Below are positions 10,916 through 21,300 of a DNA stretch of 64,000 nt, piece after piece. The notes below the pieces were generated by a model. It did not search any database. It had not been told where the DNA came from and was given only the letters and a program-made list of their open reading frames with translations. The stretch is from Phalacrocorax aristotelis. Its lineage: Eukaryota; Chordata; Aves; Suliformes; Phalacrocoracidae. The position numbers and the translations under genes are program-made. The stretch is from the NCBI RefSeq assembly GCF_949628215.1, contig NC_134283.1, forward strand, positions 22,670,975 to 22,734,974, written 5' to 3'. Within the stretch, counting starts at the first letter, position 1. Each line of letters begins with the position of its first letter.

Positions 10916-10974
10916 TGTTGGAGGGGGAGGGAGCTGCTGAGCAATGTGGAGGGTTGGGACACCACCAAACGTCA

Positions 10975-11720
10975 GGTCCCCAGCACCCTGGACACACCCA
11001 AAACCCAACCTCCAGGTCCCCAACACCCCAGCACCCTGGACACCCCCACCTCCACTCCCCAGCACCCTGGGCACTCCTATATCACCAACCTCTAGCACCC
11101 TGGCACCCCCATATCTCCAACCTCCAGGTCTCCAGCACCCTGGGCACCCCCATACTCTCACCTCCACTCCCCAGCATCTTGGGCACCCCAATACCCCATC
11201 TCCAGTCCCCCATCACCCTGGGCTCCCCATATGCCACCTCCAGGTCCCCATGACCCCAGCACCTTGGGCACCCCCATACTCCCACCCCCAGACCCCAGCA
11301 CCCCGGGCACCCCCATATTGCCAACATCCAGACCCCCAGCATCCTGGGCACCCCAATACCCTCACCTCCACTTCTCAGCACCTGTGGCACCCCAAAACGC
11401 CGCCTCCCCTCCCCAACTCCCTGGACACACCCATATCACCAACCTCCAGGCCCCCAGCACCCTGGGCACCCCCATATCCCACCTCCAGGTCCCCATGACC
11501 CCAGCACCCTGGGCACCCTCATATCCCACCTCCAGGTCCCCATGACCCCAGCACCCTGGGCACCCTAATACCCTCCCCTCTACTCCCCAGCAACCTGTGC
11601 ATCCCCATATTGCCAACCTCCAGACCCCCAGCACTCCGGGCACCCCCATACTCCCCCCCCCCCAGACCCCAGCACCCCGGACACCCCCCACCCCACCTCC
11701 CCTCCAGTCCTCATCACACC
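10975..11720. repeat. Minisatellite, about 18 units with core CCCAGCACCCTGGG
   Basis: Imperfect tandem units of roughly 31-45 bp share the core CCCAGCACCCTGGGCACCCC followed by CATA and a variable CCAACCTCCAGGTCCC-like spacer. I count about 18 cores, at roughly 10985, 11030, 11063, 11094, 11133, 11172, 11213, 11258, 11297, 11337, 11377, 11419, 11456, 11501, 11549, 11588, 11629 and 11670. Each full core is a short inverted repeat (CCCAG, four-base loop, CTGGG). The array lies just 5' of the SNRK-like coding start. Confidence 0.92.
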
Positions 11721-11744
11721 GGCTCCCCGGACGCCTCCATACCC

Positions 11745-11900
11745 ACCCGCGGCCCCCCGGTGCCGGCGGAGCTGGGGCCGCCGGGGCTGCGGCTGCCCGG
11801 GCGCGCCCGCCCCACTGACGTCAGGGCGGCTCCGGGCTCGCGCCTTAAAGGGCCCAGTCCGGCACCCGCCAGGGCTGAGGCCGGGGCGATGCTCATCGCA
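11745..11900 (-). promoter_or_regulatory. Probable SNRK-like promoter with CRE
   Basis: A CpG-rich block contains the perfect palindromic CRE TGACGTCA at 11816-11823 and, on minus, a CTTTAAGG TATA-like element near 11845-11852. It is placed to start the SNRK-like transcript, with a non-coding exon spliced over the minisatellite. Assignment rests on composition and position. Confidence 0.45.
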
Positions 11901-14421
11901 CCTCCCCAAGCGGAGGCCCCGGGGCCTGCGCTGCCCCCAGTGGGCGGCAGCCCCCGAGCGGGGCCCTCAGCCCACCTCGTTAGGGCCTGTTTGGGGCAGC
12001 AGGGACCGGGGCGCTGTTAGCGGTAATCAGGGCAGCCACCCCAGGGTCTGGTAACGAGCTAAATGAGCCAGCCCGGGCTTGGCATCCCCCTTGCCTCCTG
12101 AGGGTCCCACCGTGGGCTGGCCTCCCACCCTGTGCATCCCTTGGGGCCCTGGCTGCTGCCCTCCTGCCCACCCCTGCCATCTCTGCTGTGCCATAGACCC
12201 GCTGCCACCTCGGGATCTGGGAGCATGGAGCCAGGGCTGGGGGCGCAGCCCTCGCCCTCTGTTCCCCCTGCCACAAGCCCTCTTTTCCTGGAAGCAGCCC
12301 AGCAAGCGGCCAGCCGCCTCATTTAGCTTGTTACTGGCCGTAGGGATGCGGACAAAGCAGACGTTGCTCCTGCAGATTAAAAAGCTCTTAGCGCGGCCGC
12401 CCTCATTCCTGCTAATGCCTTCCCAGAAGTCCTCCGCCCACGGCCCCGCAGGCTGCAAACAGGCCCTAATGAGCCAGGCTGAGGGCCGCACTCGGAAGCT
12501 GGCGTCAGCTGGGGGCAGTGGGGACTGGGGACCTGATCCCCCCAGGGCTGGGGATGGAGGAGCTGGGAGGATCAAGCTGCCAGCAGTTCCTGCTGCAGGA
12601 AAGGGGCTGGATGGGGCACTCTACACCCACCTGGGCTTTGGGAATGGGAATGGGAAGAGGGGGGCTGCCAAACCCACCTCTAACCCAGGATGAGGGTTCA
12701 TCCAGGCATGCGGGGTGCAGGAGGTGGCTGGGTGCTGTGCAGGGGGGGCCTGGCTGGGTGCTGTGCATTGGGGAACCCAGATAGATGCTGTGTGTTTCCA
12801 GCAGCTGCCTGCCACCAGAGGAGCAGGGGCACAGCAGATGAGCCCTTCTCCGGTCCCATGCCTTGTCCCCTCTGAGCTAGCCCAGCCCTCGGGTGCAGCG
12901 GGAATCGGGTTGTGCTGGGACAGGGTGCGCGAGGGGCAGAGGGGGATCTGCAAAGAGCCCCAGGGCTGGTGCTGCCACCAGGAGTGGTGGCTCAAACCCC
13001 ACTGGGGACATGGTGGGAGGCCTGGGGGGTCCTCCCTGGTTGTGCAGAGTTTGGGAGCAGCCTGGCAAGGGCAGAGTCCAGGCCATCAGCCTCCCTTGCT
13101 GGGTACATCGCAGCCCACCGAACCCCTCTCCTGCCTTATCCCCCCGTTTCCTTGCAGGGCTCAAGCCACCTGAGGGCACAGGCGTTTCCGAAAGGAGCCT
13201 GGCCAAGCTGCTAACCTGGGAGCAGGAAGTCTGTAGGGTGGTGGAGGGAGATGCTGGTGGGGAAGCAGAGGAGCTGGCAGCCTCTGGGACTTGGGGTGCC
13301 TGGACAATCAGCCACCCTGTATATCCATCTGGAGATCTGAATGGCAAGGTGATTCCTTTCTGGCTTCCGGCACTGGGGTTTCTAGCAAACAGCTCTCAGA
13401 TCTGCTGCTGTCAGTGCAGGAGGGGACTGTGGAGGCTCTGTGAGCAGCCCGTGTGTGTTGGGGTCGGGTCCTTCTCATGATGGGGTGCCAGGTGCTGCAC
13501 CCATGCTGCAGGTCCATAACCTTTTGCACAATTGCCTGTTGTATACATGCCAACACTGCTTTGAAGCCCTCAGTCAAAAAAGCAAGAACAAGCGCACGAC
13601 GCGCTGGGGTGCTGCACCCAGAATGCTCGTCCCCTGCAGCCCTGGCTGGTGAGAGGCTGCCAAGGCGCCACCTCCACCAGTACCTGTCCCTGTGACTGAG
13701 GCTGCACCGGGCTGGCTGCGGCTGCCTTTGGGTTTTGGAGTGGCCCTTGGAGGTCTCTGCACCAAGAATCTCAAGGAGCCACATATGATGGCTGTGAAAG
13801 CTGGTGTCAGGGCTGAGGAAAACCAAGCAGCCAGTTTTTTCCTTCCCACAGTGGAGCCGAGCCCAGGATGCACAAAGGAGCTCCTCTGAGAGCACCTGGC
13901 TCTGGGGAGCTGCCGGTTTTCCAAAGGATACATGAATGAGAAATGCAGCTAGCACACATGGGAACCTGAAGAATCTGCAGATAGTGAGTGGTCAGGTGTT
14001 GGAGGACTTCTGGAGGCTCTGGACTATGGCTGGGTGTCTGCCAGTAGCTATGGGTGGGCAAAATTCCCTTTGAATACCAGTAGAGAGCTCAGTGTGTCTT
14101 TAGTGAGGAGCCTGCAACCCTGGTATTTCTCTAGCCAGGAACCAGGAGGTGTCTTCTGGCTGCAGCCTCAGCGCTGCTTAGGCACAGCTGGAAAGGGAAG
14201 AGGCCTGGAAGGGCAGTGGGGATCGCTCCCAAGAAACTTGGGAGCTTGGGGCCAGTGGGGATCTGTTCCTCCCCGCAGCTGTGCGGAGTCCAGAGTAGTC
14301 CTCCCTCCCACACATCGCCCCGCCACTGCCTCTCCGTTTAGACAAAGCCTGGTTTCCAGAGAAGCCCACCTACCTGGTAGTCAGCAGGGTCATGTGGCTG
14401 CAGCACTTAATTAATAAAAAG
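11901..14421. other. Intergenic, between head-to-head SNRK-like and AGRP
   Basis: No coding exon was recognised. Around 12295-12480 the sequence is balanced and lacks the C- and G-rich runs of its surroundings, so it could be a conserved regulatory element, but I cannot test that. The rest is G-rich intergenic sequence. Confidence 0.5.
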
Positions 14422-14538
14422 CCAATATAAATCCCAGTAAGCATGTGGGGAGGAGGACATCGAGGCAGAGAGCGGTAGCGGTGCTCCCAGCGAGCTCGGT
14501 GGAGCAGCGAGTGGCAAGCCCCCTCTCCACTCGGAGAG
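14422..14538 (+). promoter_or_regulatory. Candidate AGRP core promoter and non-coding exon 1
   Basis: CCAAT at 14422-14426 overlaps TATAAAT at 14426-14432. Thirty bases on, a purine-rich stretch near 14455-14538 ends in donor GAG then GTCAGT. The acceptor would be CCCCCTAG at 16321-16328, four nt before the AGRP ATG. Mammalian AGRP has the same plan, with a TATA box and a short non-coding first exon. RNA data are needed to be sure. Confidence 0.45.
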
Positions 14539-16328
14539 GTCAGTGCTTACAATGGGAAGGGTCTGGGGGCGTTTGGGGTGCCCATACCCACAGCTGCGGG
14601 GCTCCCCATGGTGCAGAGGGATCTCTCCCAGCAAAGAGCTGGGCAGTTTTGCAGGGCTGGGGACGTGCAGAGTGGCTGGCACAGCTCTGGGCTGCCAGAG
14701 GCAGGGCTGGAACCCCAAGGCTGCCAAAGCAGCAGGTGCTGGGTTTCACAGGACTCAGCTGCTGGCAGCAACCAGGGGCTGGGGGTCCCTTTTCTTTTGT
14801 TCCCTAAGAGCCCCCTTGCTTTCTACAGCTTTCAGGCCCCCAAAGCCCACAGCCCGACCCTGCAGCATCTGCTCTTGCCCAGTCCTTCCCCTAGCTGTGG
14901 TCCTCCTCCCCACCGAGCCCACTCACTCCAGCCCAGGACTCATCCTCTTCTCAGCATTACAGCTTCACCTTCACCTTCCTCCCTCCTGTGGGAGCGGGGA
15001 GTAAACCCTCCTCCCATGAGCGGGGAGCAAACCCTGCACTGGGGGCAGGTCAAAAACCTCGGGCTGGTCCAAGGTGGGGGGACATGACATCTCCTGATGA
15101 TGGTGGCCATGTCCTAGGCAGTGGGGGCTTTGCACCCAAATGCTTCCCACACAGAAGCTGTGCAGGGAAGTGCCAGTACGTTTTTCAGGTAATCGGGTAG
15201 CACAGAGGGGCTGGAGTCCCCAACAAGGGTCTTGGCTGTGACATCCAACCCATCACTGCAGTCCTTAAGCAAAATCATATCCATGCCTGCTCTCTCTACC
15301 AGCCTCTGCATTACGCTTTATCTTCTCAAAGCCCCAAGTTTGTTTATTGTGCCCAAACCCTGTGGTTTGGTTTCAAAAGGAATTGTTGCAAAGCAGTTTG
15401 TCATTTCCCAGGGACTTTGGGGAGATTTCTGTTGTAGCTGCTCCAGATGCAATGTGTCTCTTGTGTTTCAACTACATAACATCGCTCTTGCCTGTGCCCT
15501 GGGCTCCTGCCTGTGTGTTGCAAACCTCCCTGTAAGGCTGGGCATGGAAACTTGGCTCAAGGGCTGGTGGCTGGAGAGCAGAGAGAGAAAGCAGGACTGG
15601 GAGAGGGAGGCATTACAGGGGAGCTGGGCAAGAAGCAGGGAGGTGCTGGGCCATGAGTTGCGCTGTCCTTGGCATTGCTGTGGAAAAAGGCATGGGATGG
15701 AGCTGCTGGTGGTTGCATGGCTGCCTCTGTAGTGGTACTCGGGGACCTTATGACATCCCAGTGCTGGCTCTTGTCTGCAAGGTCCTGTCAGATGCCCAAG
15801 CCCAGATTCAGACCAGGTGGTAAATATTAGTATTAGCTTCTGGTCTTTAAAACTAGCGGCATTTCCACACTCTGTGAGTGAAAGCGCCCGGCAGGAGCTA
15901 TGTCAGATGTTTTGGCTGCATCCTGTGCATGTGCAGGTGGTGAATGCACAGCACGATGATGGTCTGGAGGCTGCTGAAGGCTGTGCATGGGGCAGGGAGA
16001 CCCTGAACTGCTGCAGAAAAGATTGAGTCTCAGTCCATCCTCTGCTGCTCAAACTCCTCTGCAGTCAGATCATGAATGTGCCTGTATGCGGGGTGCCCCA
16101 TGGCACGTGTGTTAGCTCTGGAGAGTTCACTTGAAGCTCCCAGGTGTGCAGTGACCCAAGAAAGGCTCTCAATTCCAAGACAGCAAACAGCCCAGCGTGG
16201 CAGCTGACTTGGCAGAGGCTGCTCCTCATTGACGTGGTGCTGCTCGTGGGTGACGGCAGTGGGGTGGAGGAGGGGGCCAGGCCAGGCTGACGCTGGCCAG
16301 GACCCCTCTGTGCAGGCTGTCCCCCTAG
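14539..16328 (+). other. Probable AGRP intron 1
   Basis: The stretch between the proposed non-coding exon and the coding exon. No repeat or gene was recognised; the open frames are unconvincing. Confidence 0.4.
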
Positions 16329-16332
16329 GACC

Positions 16333-17692
16333 ATGCTGAACGTGCTGCTGCTGTGCTGTGGGCTGCTGCAGGGGACCCAGGCCATCCTCACCACCGACCT
16401 TGGCCACGGCCACCTGCAGAAGGTGCGTGGTGGGCCGGAGGGGACAGACAGAGCCCGCTACTCCACCCTCCTACGGAAATTCAAGGAGGTCTCTGCGGAG
16501 CCAGTGGGTGAGTCCTGCAATCCCCCTGCCCACCTGCTGCCCCCCACTAGCTGCTCACTGGCATGCCCAGGGCCCCCAAAATAGAAGTGGGGACCCCACG
16601 CCCGAGGTTAGATGCAGGGGATCCCCTTAAAGCAGTGCAGCTTCTCCTATCACTGTGAGAGCAGCCTCCTGCCTCCTGCTGCCGTGACACCTGCGGGGAG
16701 TGGGGGGGCTTTTTTTGGAAGGGACACAGGACCATGGGGAGCAGAATCAGAGCAGACCCCCCAGCAGCCTCCTTGTCCAGCCCCTCTGTATCTCGCAGGA
16801 GCTCTCCCCAAGCTGGGGTTTGAGCAGATGGCCCTGGCGGTCCAAGAAGCTGACGGTGATCTGGTGCAGAGAGGTGGCATGCTGGAACCGCAGGTAACGC
16901 TCCTTGAGCTTTCTTGCAGACACCCCAAGGAGTGGGGTGGCCTGGGGCCACAGCAGCCTGCTCTGTGCCCCCGGGACCAGGGGTGGTTTGGAGCCCAACA
17001 TGGTGCTGCCTGGGAAGGGAGTATCTATTCGTCATCTGCTGGGGAGCAGCCGGGGCTGGGACGAGCTGCAAAGGGCTCTGGCACTCAGAGCAGGGTGGTC
17101 CAAGCCTGCACGCCTGCTATCGCTTTAATTCACCTCAAATGCAGTCCAGGAAGCCTCTGCAGAGCAGGAGCTCACCAGGCAGTGCCATGTCCTGCCTGGC
17201 TTTGAGCCCAGCGTCTCTGTTTGGGCAGAAAGCACGGCACCCTTCACTAAAGTCAAGTCTGTGCTTCAAAATAAATGTGTGCATCAAGGCCTTGAGACAT
17301 GGTGGATGAGGCAGTGTTGCCCACAGAGAGCCCAGATTTCCTACAGTCTGAGCCCAGAGTTGAACATGACAGAGCTCTCTGCTGCTGGCGGTGGCAGGCT
17401 TCAGCAGCCACTCTTGGCTCTCTCCCATGCAGTTCTTTATTGCTGGCACAGTGGTCCAGCACCAATTTTTTCCCTCCTCTTCCTCCTCTCTCTCCGGCAG
17501 GCATCATCCACAGAACTGCAAGCTGCGGGACGAGAAGAGCGCTCCCCCCGCCGCTGTGTCCGCCTCCTGGAGTCCTGCCTCGGGCATCAGGTCCCCTGCT
17601 GCGACCCCTGTGCCACCTGCTACTGCCGCTTCTTCAACGCTTTTTGCTACTGCAGAAAAATCAGCACCAGTTTCCCCTGCGGCAAGAACTAG
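16333..17692 (+). CDS. AGRP: AGRP, agouti-related neuropeptide precursor
   Basis: Coding exons 16333-16507, 16799-16893 and 17501-17692, all GT-AG, 462 nt, 153 residues. Residues 1-17 form the signal peptide (MLNVLLLCCGLLQGTQA). The middle is an acidic propeptide. Residues 101-108 (REERSPRR) give a basic convertase site like that cut by PC1 in mammals. C109-C150 hold ten cysteines in the agouti spacing with the receptor-binding loop R133-F134-F135, flanked by CYC and NAFCYC. Family role: a secreted antagonist and inverse agonist of MC3R and MC4R, from hypothalamic neurons, raising food intake; bird AGRP is also expressed outside the brain. The tail, FPCGKN, is shorter than that of agouti (ASIP), and the FFNAFCYCRK block and the ATP6V0D1 neighbour settle the choice of AGRP. 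The second intron (16894-17500) is featureless. Confidence 0.97.
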
Positions 17693-17754
17693 TGCCTGTG
17701 CCACAGGGCTGCCTGCTCCTTGCCCACGCGTGTCACCTCCTCCTCTGCAGCTCT

Positions 17755-17760
17755 AATAAA
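17755..17760 (+). terminator. AGRP polyadenylation signal AATAAA
   Basis: A perfect AATAAA 63 nt past the AGRP stop, giving a very short 3' UTR. Confidence 0.85.
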
Positions 17761-18286
17761 CCAGCCATTTGCAAAAGCCATTGCTGAGTGGGAATGGTTC
17801 AATGCCTTTCCTCGACGTCTCGGAGAAGGGCAGTAGCAAGATGGCAGTACCTGCACCCAGGTGGGCACCCTGTCCACACAGCCACGAGTCCAGGGCGCCT
17901 CTGTGTAAACAAAATGAGATTTTTTTTTCTGCAGAGCAGCTCCTGGCTAGATGAGTGGTCTCTCAGCAGGAGGGGTGCCCCAGGAGGTGATATTTTGGCT
18001 GTGCTGGGAGCTTTACTTGCGTTCTTCTCCTGTCAGTATCGTGGCAGCCCAGGGTGCTTTACACCTGTGAGCTGTCAACCCCAAGGAATCAGTGACCAAG
18101 GGGGTACCCGCTGTATTGACACAGGCGGCACAAAGCATCGCCTTCTCCACCAGCACTAACTCACAAGCCACAAGGGACAAAACGCGTCCGCGGAGGTGGT
18201 GAAAAGCCCCCAAACCCGCCAGCACCCCCGCCACCTCCCCCGGCGCCTCCCGCCCTCGCAGTGCCTGCCGGGAAGGGGGCGGGGCC
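17761..18286. other. AGRP-ATP6V0D1 spacer
   Basis: Only about 600 bp separate the AGRP poly(A) signal from the ATP6V0D1 start codon on the same strand. The right part (from about 18180) becomes CpG-rich with a GGGGCGGGGCC GC box near 18275. No gene was seen. Confidence 0.7.
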
Positions 18287-18300
18287 ATGCTCGCGCCCCC

Positions 18301-18329
18301 GTCACGTGAGCGCCGGGCGGGTCACGTGA
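18301..18329 (+). promoter_or_regulatory. Two CLEAR-type boxes (GTCACGTGA) upstream of ATP6V0D1
   Basis: GTCACGTGA occurs at 18301-18309 and again at 18321-18329, exactly 20 bp apart, 40-67 bp before the start codon. It matches the TFEB/TFE3 CLEAR consensus GTCACGTGAC in nine of ten bases, and V-ATPase genes are established CLEAR-network targets. Binding here is inferred. Confidence 0.75.
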
Positions 18330-18367
18330 GGCGTCGGGGTAGTTCTCCCGTCTTGTTGGTGGCCGCC

Positions 18368-21300
18368 ATGTCGTCTTTCCCTGAGCTGTATTTTAACGTG
18401 GATAACGGTTACCTGGAAGGGTTGGTGCGCGGGTTTAAAGCGGGGGTACTGCGGCAAGGTGACTATGTGAACCTGGTGCAGTGTGAGAGCCTGGAGGGTG
18501 AGTGGCGGTGGGGTCTGAGGCGGGCGGGGACACCCCCCTCACTGAGGGGAAGGCCCGGCCGGCGGGCTGGGGGGAAAGCTCGGCTGGCGTGAGGGTGGGG
18601 AGGCGAGGGGCTGCGTGGCAGTAGGGAAAAGAGCCGACAGCGGCGTTTTTGAGGCACTGTCCCCTTAGTACCCCTCGGCTCAGCAGGCAGTTGGTCCTCC
18701 CCTTCGGCGGCTCTTTCCGAGCTCAGATGACTCAGTTTCTCGGTCAGCCCGGCCGTGTGATTTGCAGTAGCTGATACGGCGGTTTAAGGAAGCTTGAGCT
18801 CCCAGTGCTTTCTGGAGGTGGCCGTATAGCTGTGGTGCATGTCCTGCTGTTGTGTGGAGCCTGGTGGGCTTGTCAGGCTTTGCTGAGCAGTCTTGTTTTG
18901 TGCTTTCCCTTTTTAAGTGGCAGGCAGTGCAGGAAACCTCCTTAAGGTCAGAATTCAGATTATTGGGGTAATCTGACTTAATCCCTGGTACCCGTGATCA
19001 GTCTTTGGTCATCTAGGAAAGTACCTGCTGTTACTGAAAGATTGCTAGTGGAAAATATCCGGTGCAGACCTTAGTAAATTCACCAGTGAATTACCCTTCG
19101 CCTGTAATCTTGAGTTCTCTTTCAAGGCTAATTAGTCAGTGTTAAACTGTTTCTCTGTATCAGTGACCTGCTTAACAGTTTTTCACTCATTGGTGTGTGG
19201 AATGTGGATCACAGGTCACAAAGATCAAAACCAGGTCTCTGTTGAAAGTAGGCTAGAAACATATGTATCCAGAGATGTCCGTTGTTTTGATCAACAAGAC
19301 TATAATTACTGAATTGTTCTTTCTTTTAAAAATACTAGTTAAGTATCAGCTTTATCCTGATGATTATTGCTGAGCAATTGAAATTCATATTGTCTATCTA
19401 GAGGGATCCTTGGCCAGCTGAACCCTGGCTGCAAGTTACCTGGAGTTGCTCATGCAAACATTAAATGACAGAATGGGGATGGAGTACTGTTATGTGCCTC
19501 AGTCTCTACCTTAAAAATAACCAGGATATTTTTACTTAGGACAGAAGCCCCTTTTCAGACAGACTTTTTTTCAGCTCTTTGCTTGCAGCAGCGTCTGTCA
19601 TTCTTGCTATGGAGGACAGGGCCTGAAAGAGGGCGGCAGGGGGTATTCATGCTCTCTTGCTCATCAGAAGCCTCAGCATGGCCGAAACTATCACTTTATC
19701 GCCTTCCCTGCAGTTAAATTCCTCTTTGTAGTCTTTCTGTATTTTTAGCTTCTCTTTTTTTTCTCCCCTCCTTGCCTTCTAAAATAAGTTGTGTAAACTT
19801 TGCTCTCCCTTGGAGCAGTGTTTTCTGCATTTGGAATGAATCAGTTTGGAGTCCCATATGTTTGTCTTGGTATTGTTACTGTCCCATTCCTGATAGCTTT
19901 CTGGTGGTGGCTGCTGCTGCTGTGCTCCTTGTTAAGCTTCATTCAGAGCTTGAAGGCTGTTCCAAGTTCACTGCTGGTCTCATTCCTCTTCCACTTGGCC
20001 TTCCATGCCCCTGTTTAGGCTCCTGTAGTATACTCTCACTTTGGAGCATGCTTTCTTTTTCCTTCAAAGGAATGTTGCTCTTGATCGCTTATATAGGTCT
20101 GTGGTCAGACCGTTTATTTCCTCCATTACTCTACTTCTGATTTCAGTACCTGTTTTATGTGCTCCACAGACTTTTAGCATGTGTTCTTTCTCTCCCAGGT
20201 GCTTGTCTGCACTATATCCAGGCAGTGGCTAGCTTATTAGCAGCCAAAATAAGTACCTAGGCATAAAATACTCATACATTCTTCTCTACCGTTTCTGGTT
20301 TGTCTTTGCTGTTGCCTCTTGCATGTGAGTCTGGCTCTGTGTTTAGTTCTGGTCCTGAACCAAATGATCACTTTGGCTGTGGAGAAATCCTGCAGGACCA
20401 AGGCTGTTTGGGGGCTGGTCCTGGGAATCGGGTATCTGGCTGGTCACTGGTATTGGCGTTGCTTGGAAGACATTGTACTTCCAGGTCTGAAATGCTGCTC
20501 CCTCTTGTGTGCTTGGATTGGTCTGGAAGCACGAAGGAATTGAATTCAGGACTTGGGCTGACGGCTTAGTGCTACTGGAAGGAGATCATGCTTTTCTGTG
20601 TGATCCTCTGTTGCCTCTGCTTGCCTGATCACAAAGTAAGTTGATTCAAGCTCTTGGTTCTTGGTGAGCCAGAAATAGCCAAATACGTTCTCTGTGATCA
20701 AGTGGGCTCCTGAGCTACCTTAAGAAGCTGGCAGGAAAACTTGATGAGGATTGAGGGGAGGGTGTGAGAGCTGTTTTGGCTTAGGCTTTCTCTTGAAACC
20801 CTCAGCAATAATAAGTTTAATCTCTTCATCTCCACAAGTCCTGGTGCTTTTGTTGTGTCTCAGCCAGAGGTCCTTGTGTGCTGTTCAGCTGTGCTGGATA
20901 TGGCTTGGAACCTGCTTGGTCCTCTGTTGCTGCCAGTTCCTGCTTCTGACGCAGGGTGTCAGTGGAGGACTTGGAGCTGCTCTCCTCTGCTTCAGTGGTG
21001 TGAGCATGGATCTGTTCTTAAGTGAAATCTGTCTTGGATAACCAAACTTATGAATCACTCAGATTTCTACTGTCAAAAGGATGGTGAGCCATCTCCAGCT
21101 CCTAAAAGCCATGATAGCCTCTTAGAGGTCTGGTATCATCTCTGGAGAATAAAAAGCTGTTGTTGCAGTTGGACAGTAGTGCCGCTTTTAAGGAGCAGAG
21201 TTTGGTCTGGGTCTTGAATGAAGGTTATCAGCAGGCTTTACTATTGGTCTGCAGTGCTCCATACTGCAAAAAGTATATGGAGCCTGGGAAATGTACAAAA

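Noticed and set aside
10383-10940. 185-residue open frame on plus
   Set aside because: Antisense shadow of the SNRK-like kinase exon.
10944-11691. Proline-rich (plus) and glycine/cysteine-rich (minus) repeat proteins
   Set aside because: Translations of the minisatellite; the units change frame and length.
16333-17692. Agouti (ASIP) instead of AGRP
   Set aside because: The RFFNAFCYCRK block, precursor form and adjacency to ATP6V0D1 fit AGRP; ASIP lies elsewhere in vertebrate genomes.
19772-20140. 122-residue hydrophobic open frame in ATP6V0D1 intron 1
   Set aside because: T-rich intronic sequence gives Leu/Ser/Cys-rich frames; no family or splice sites.
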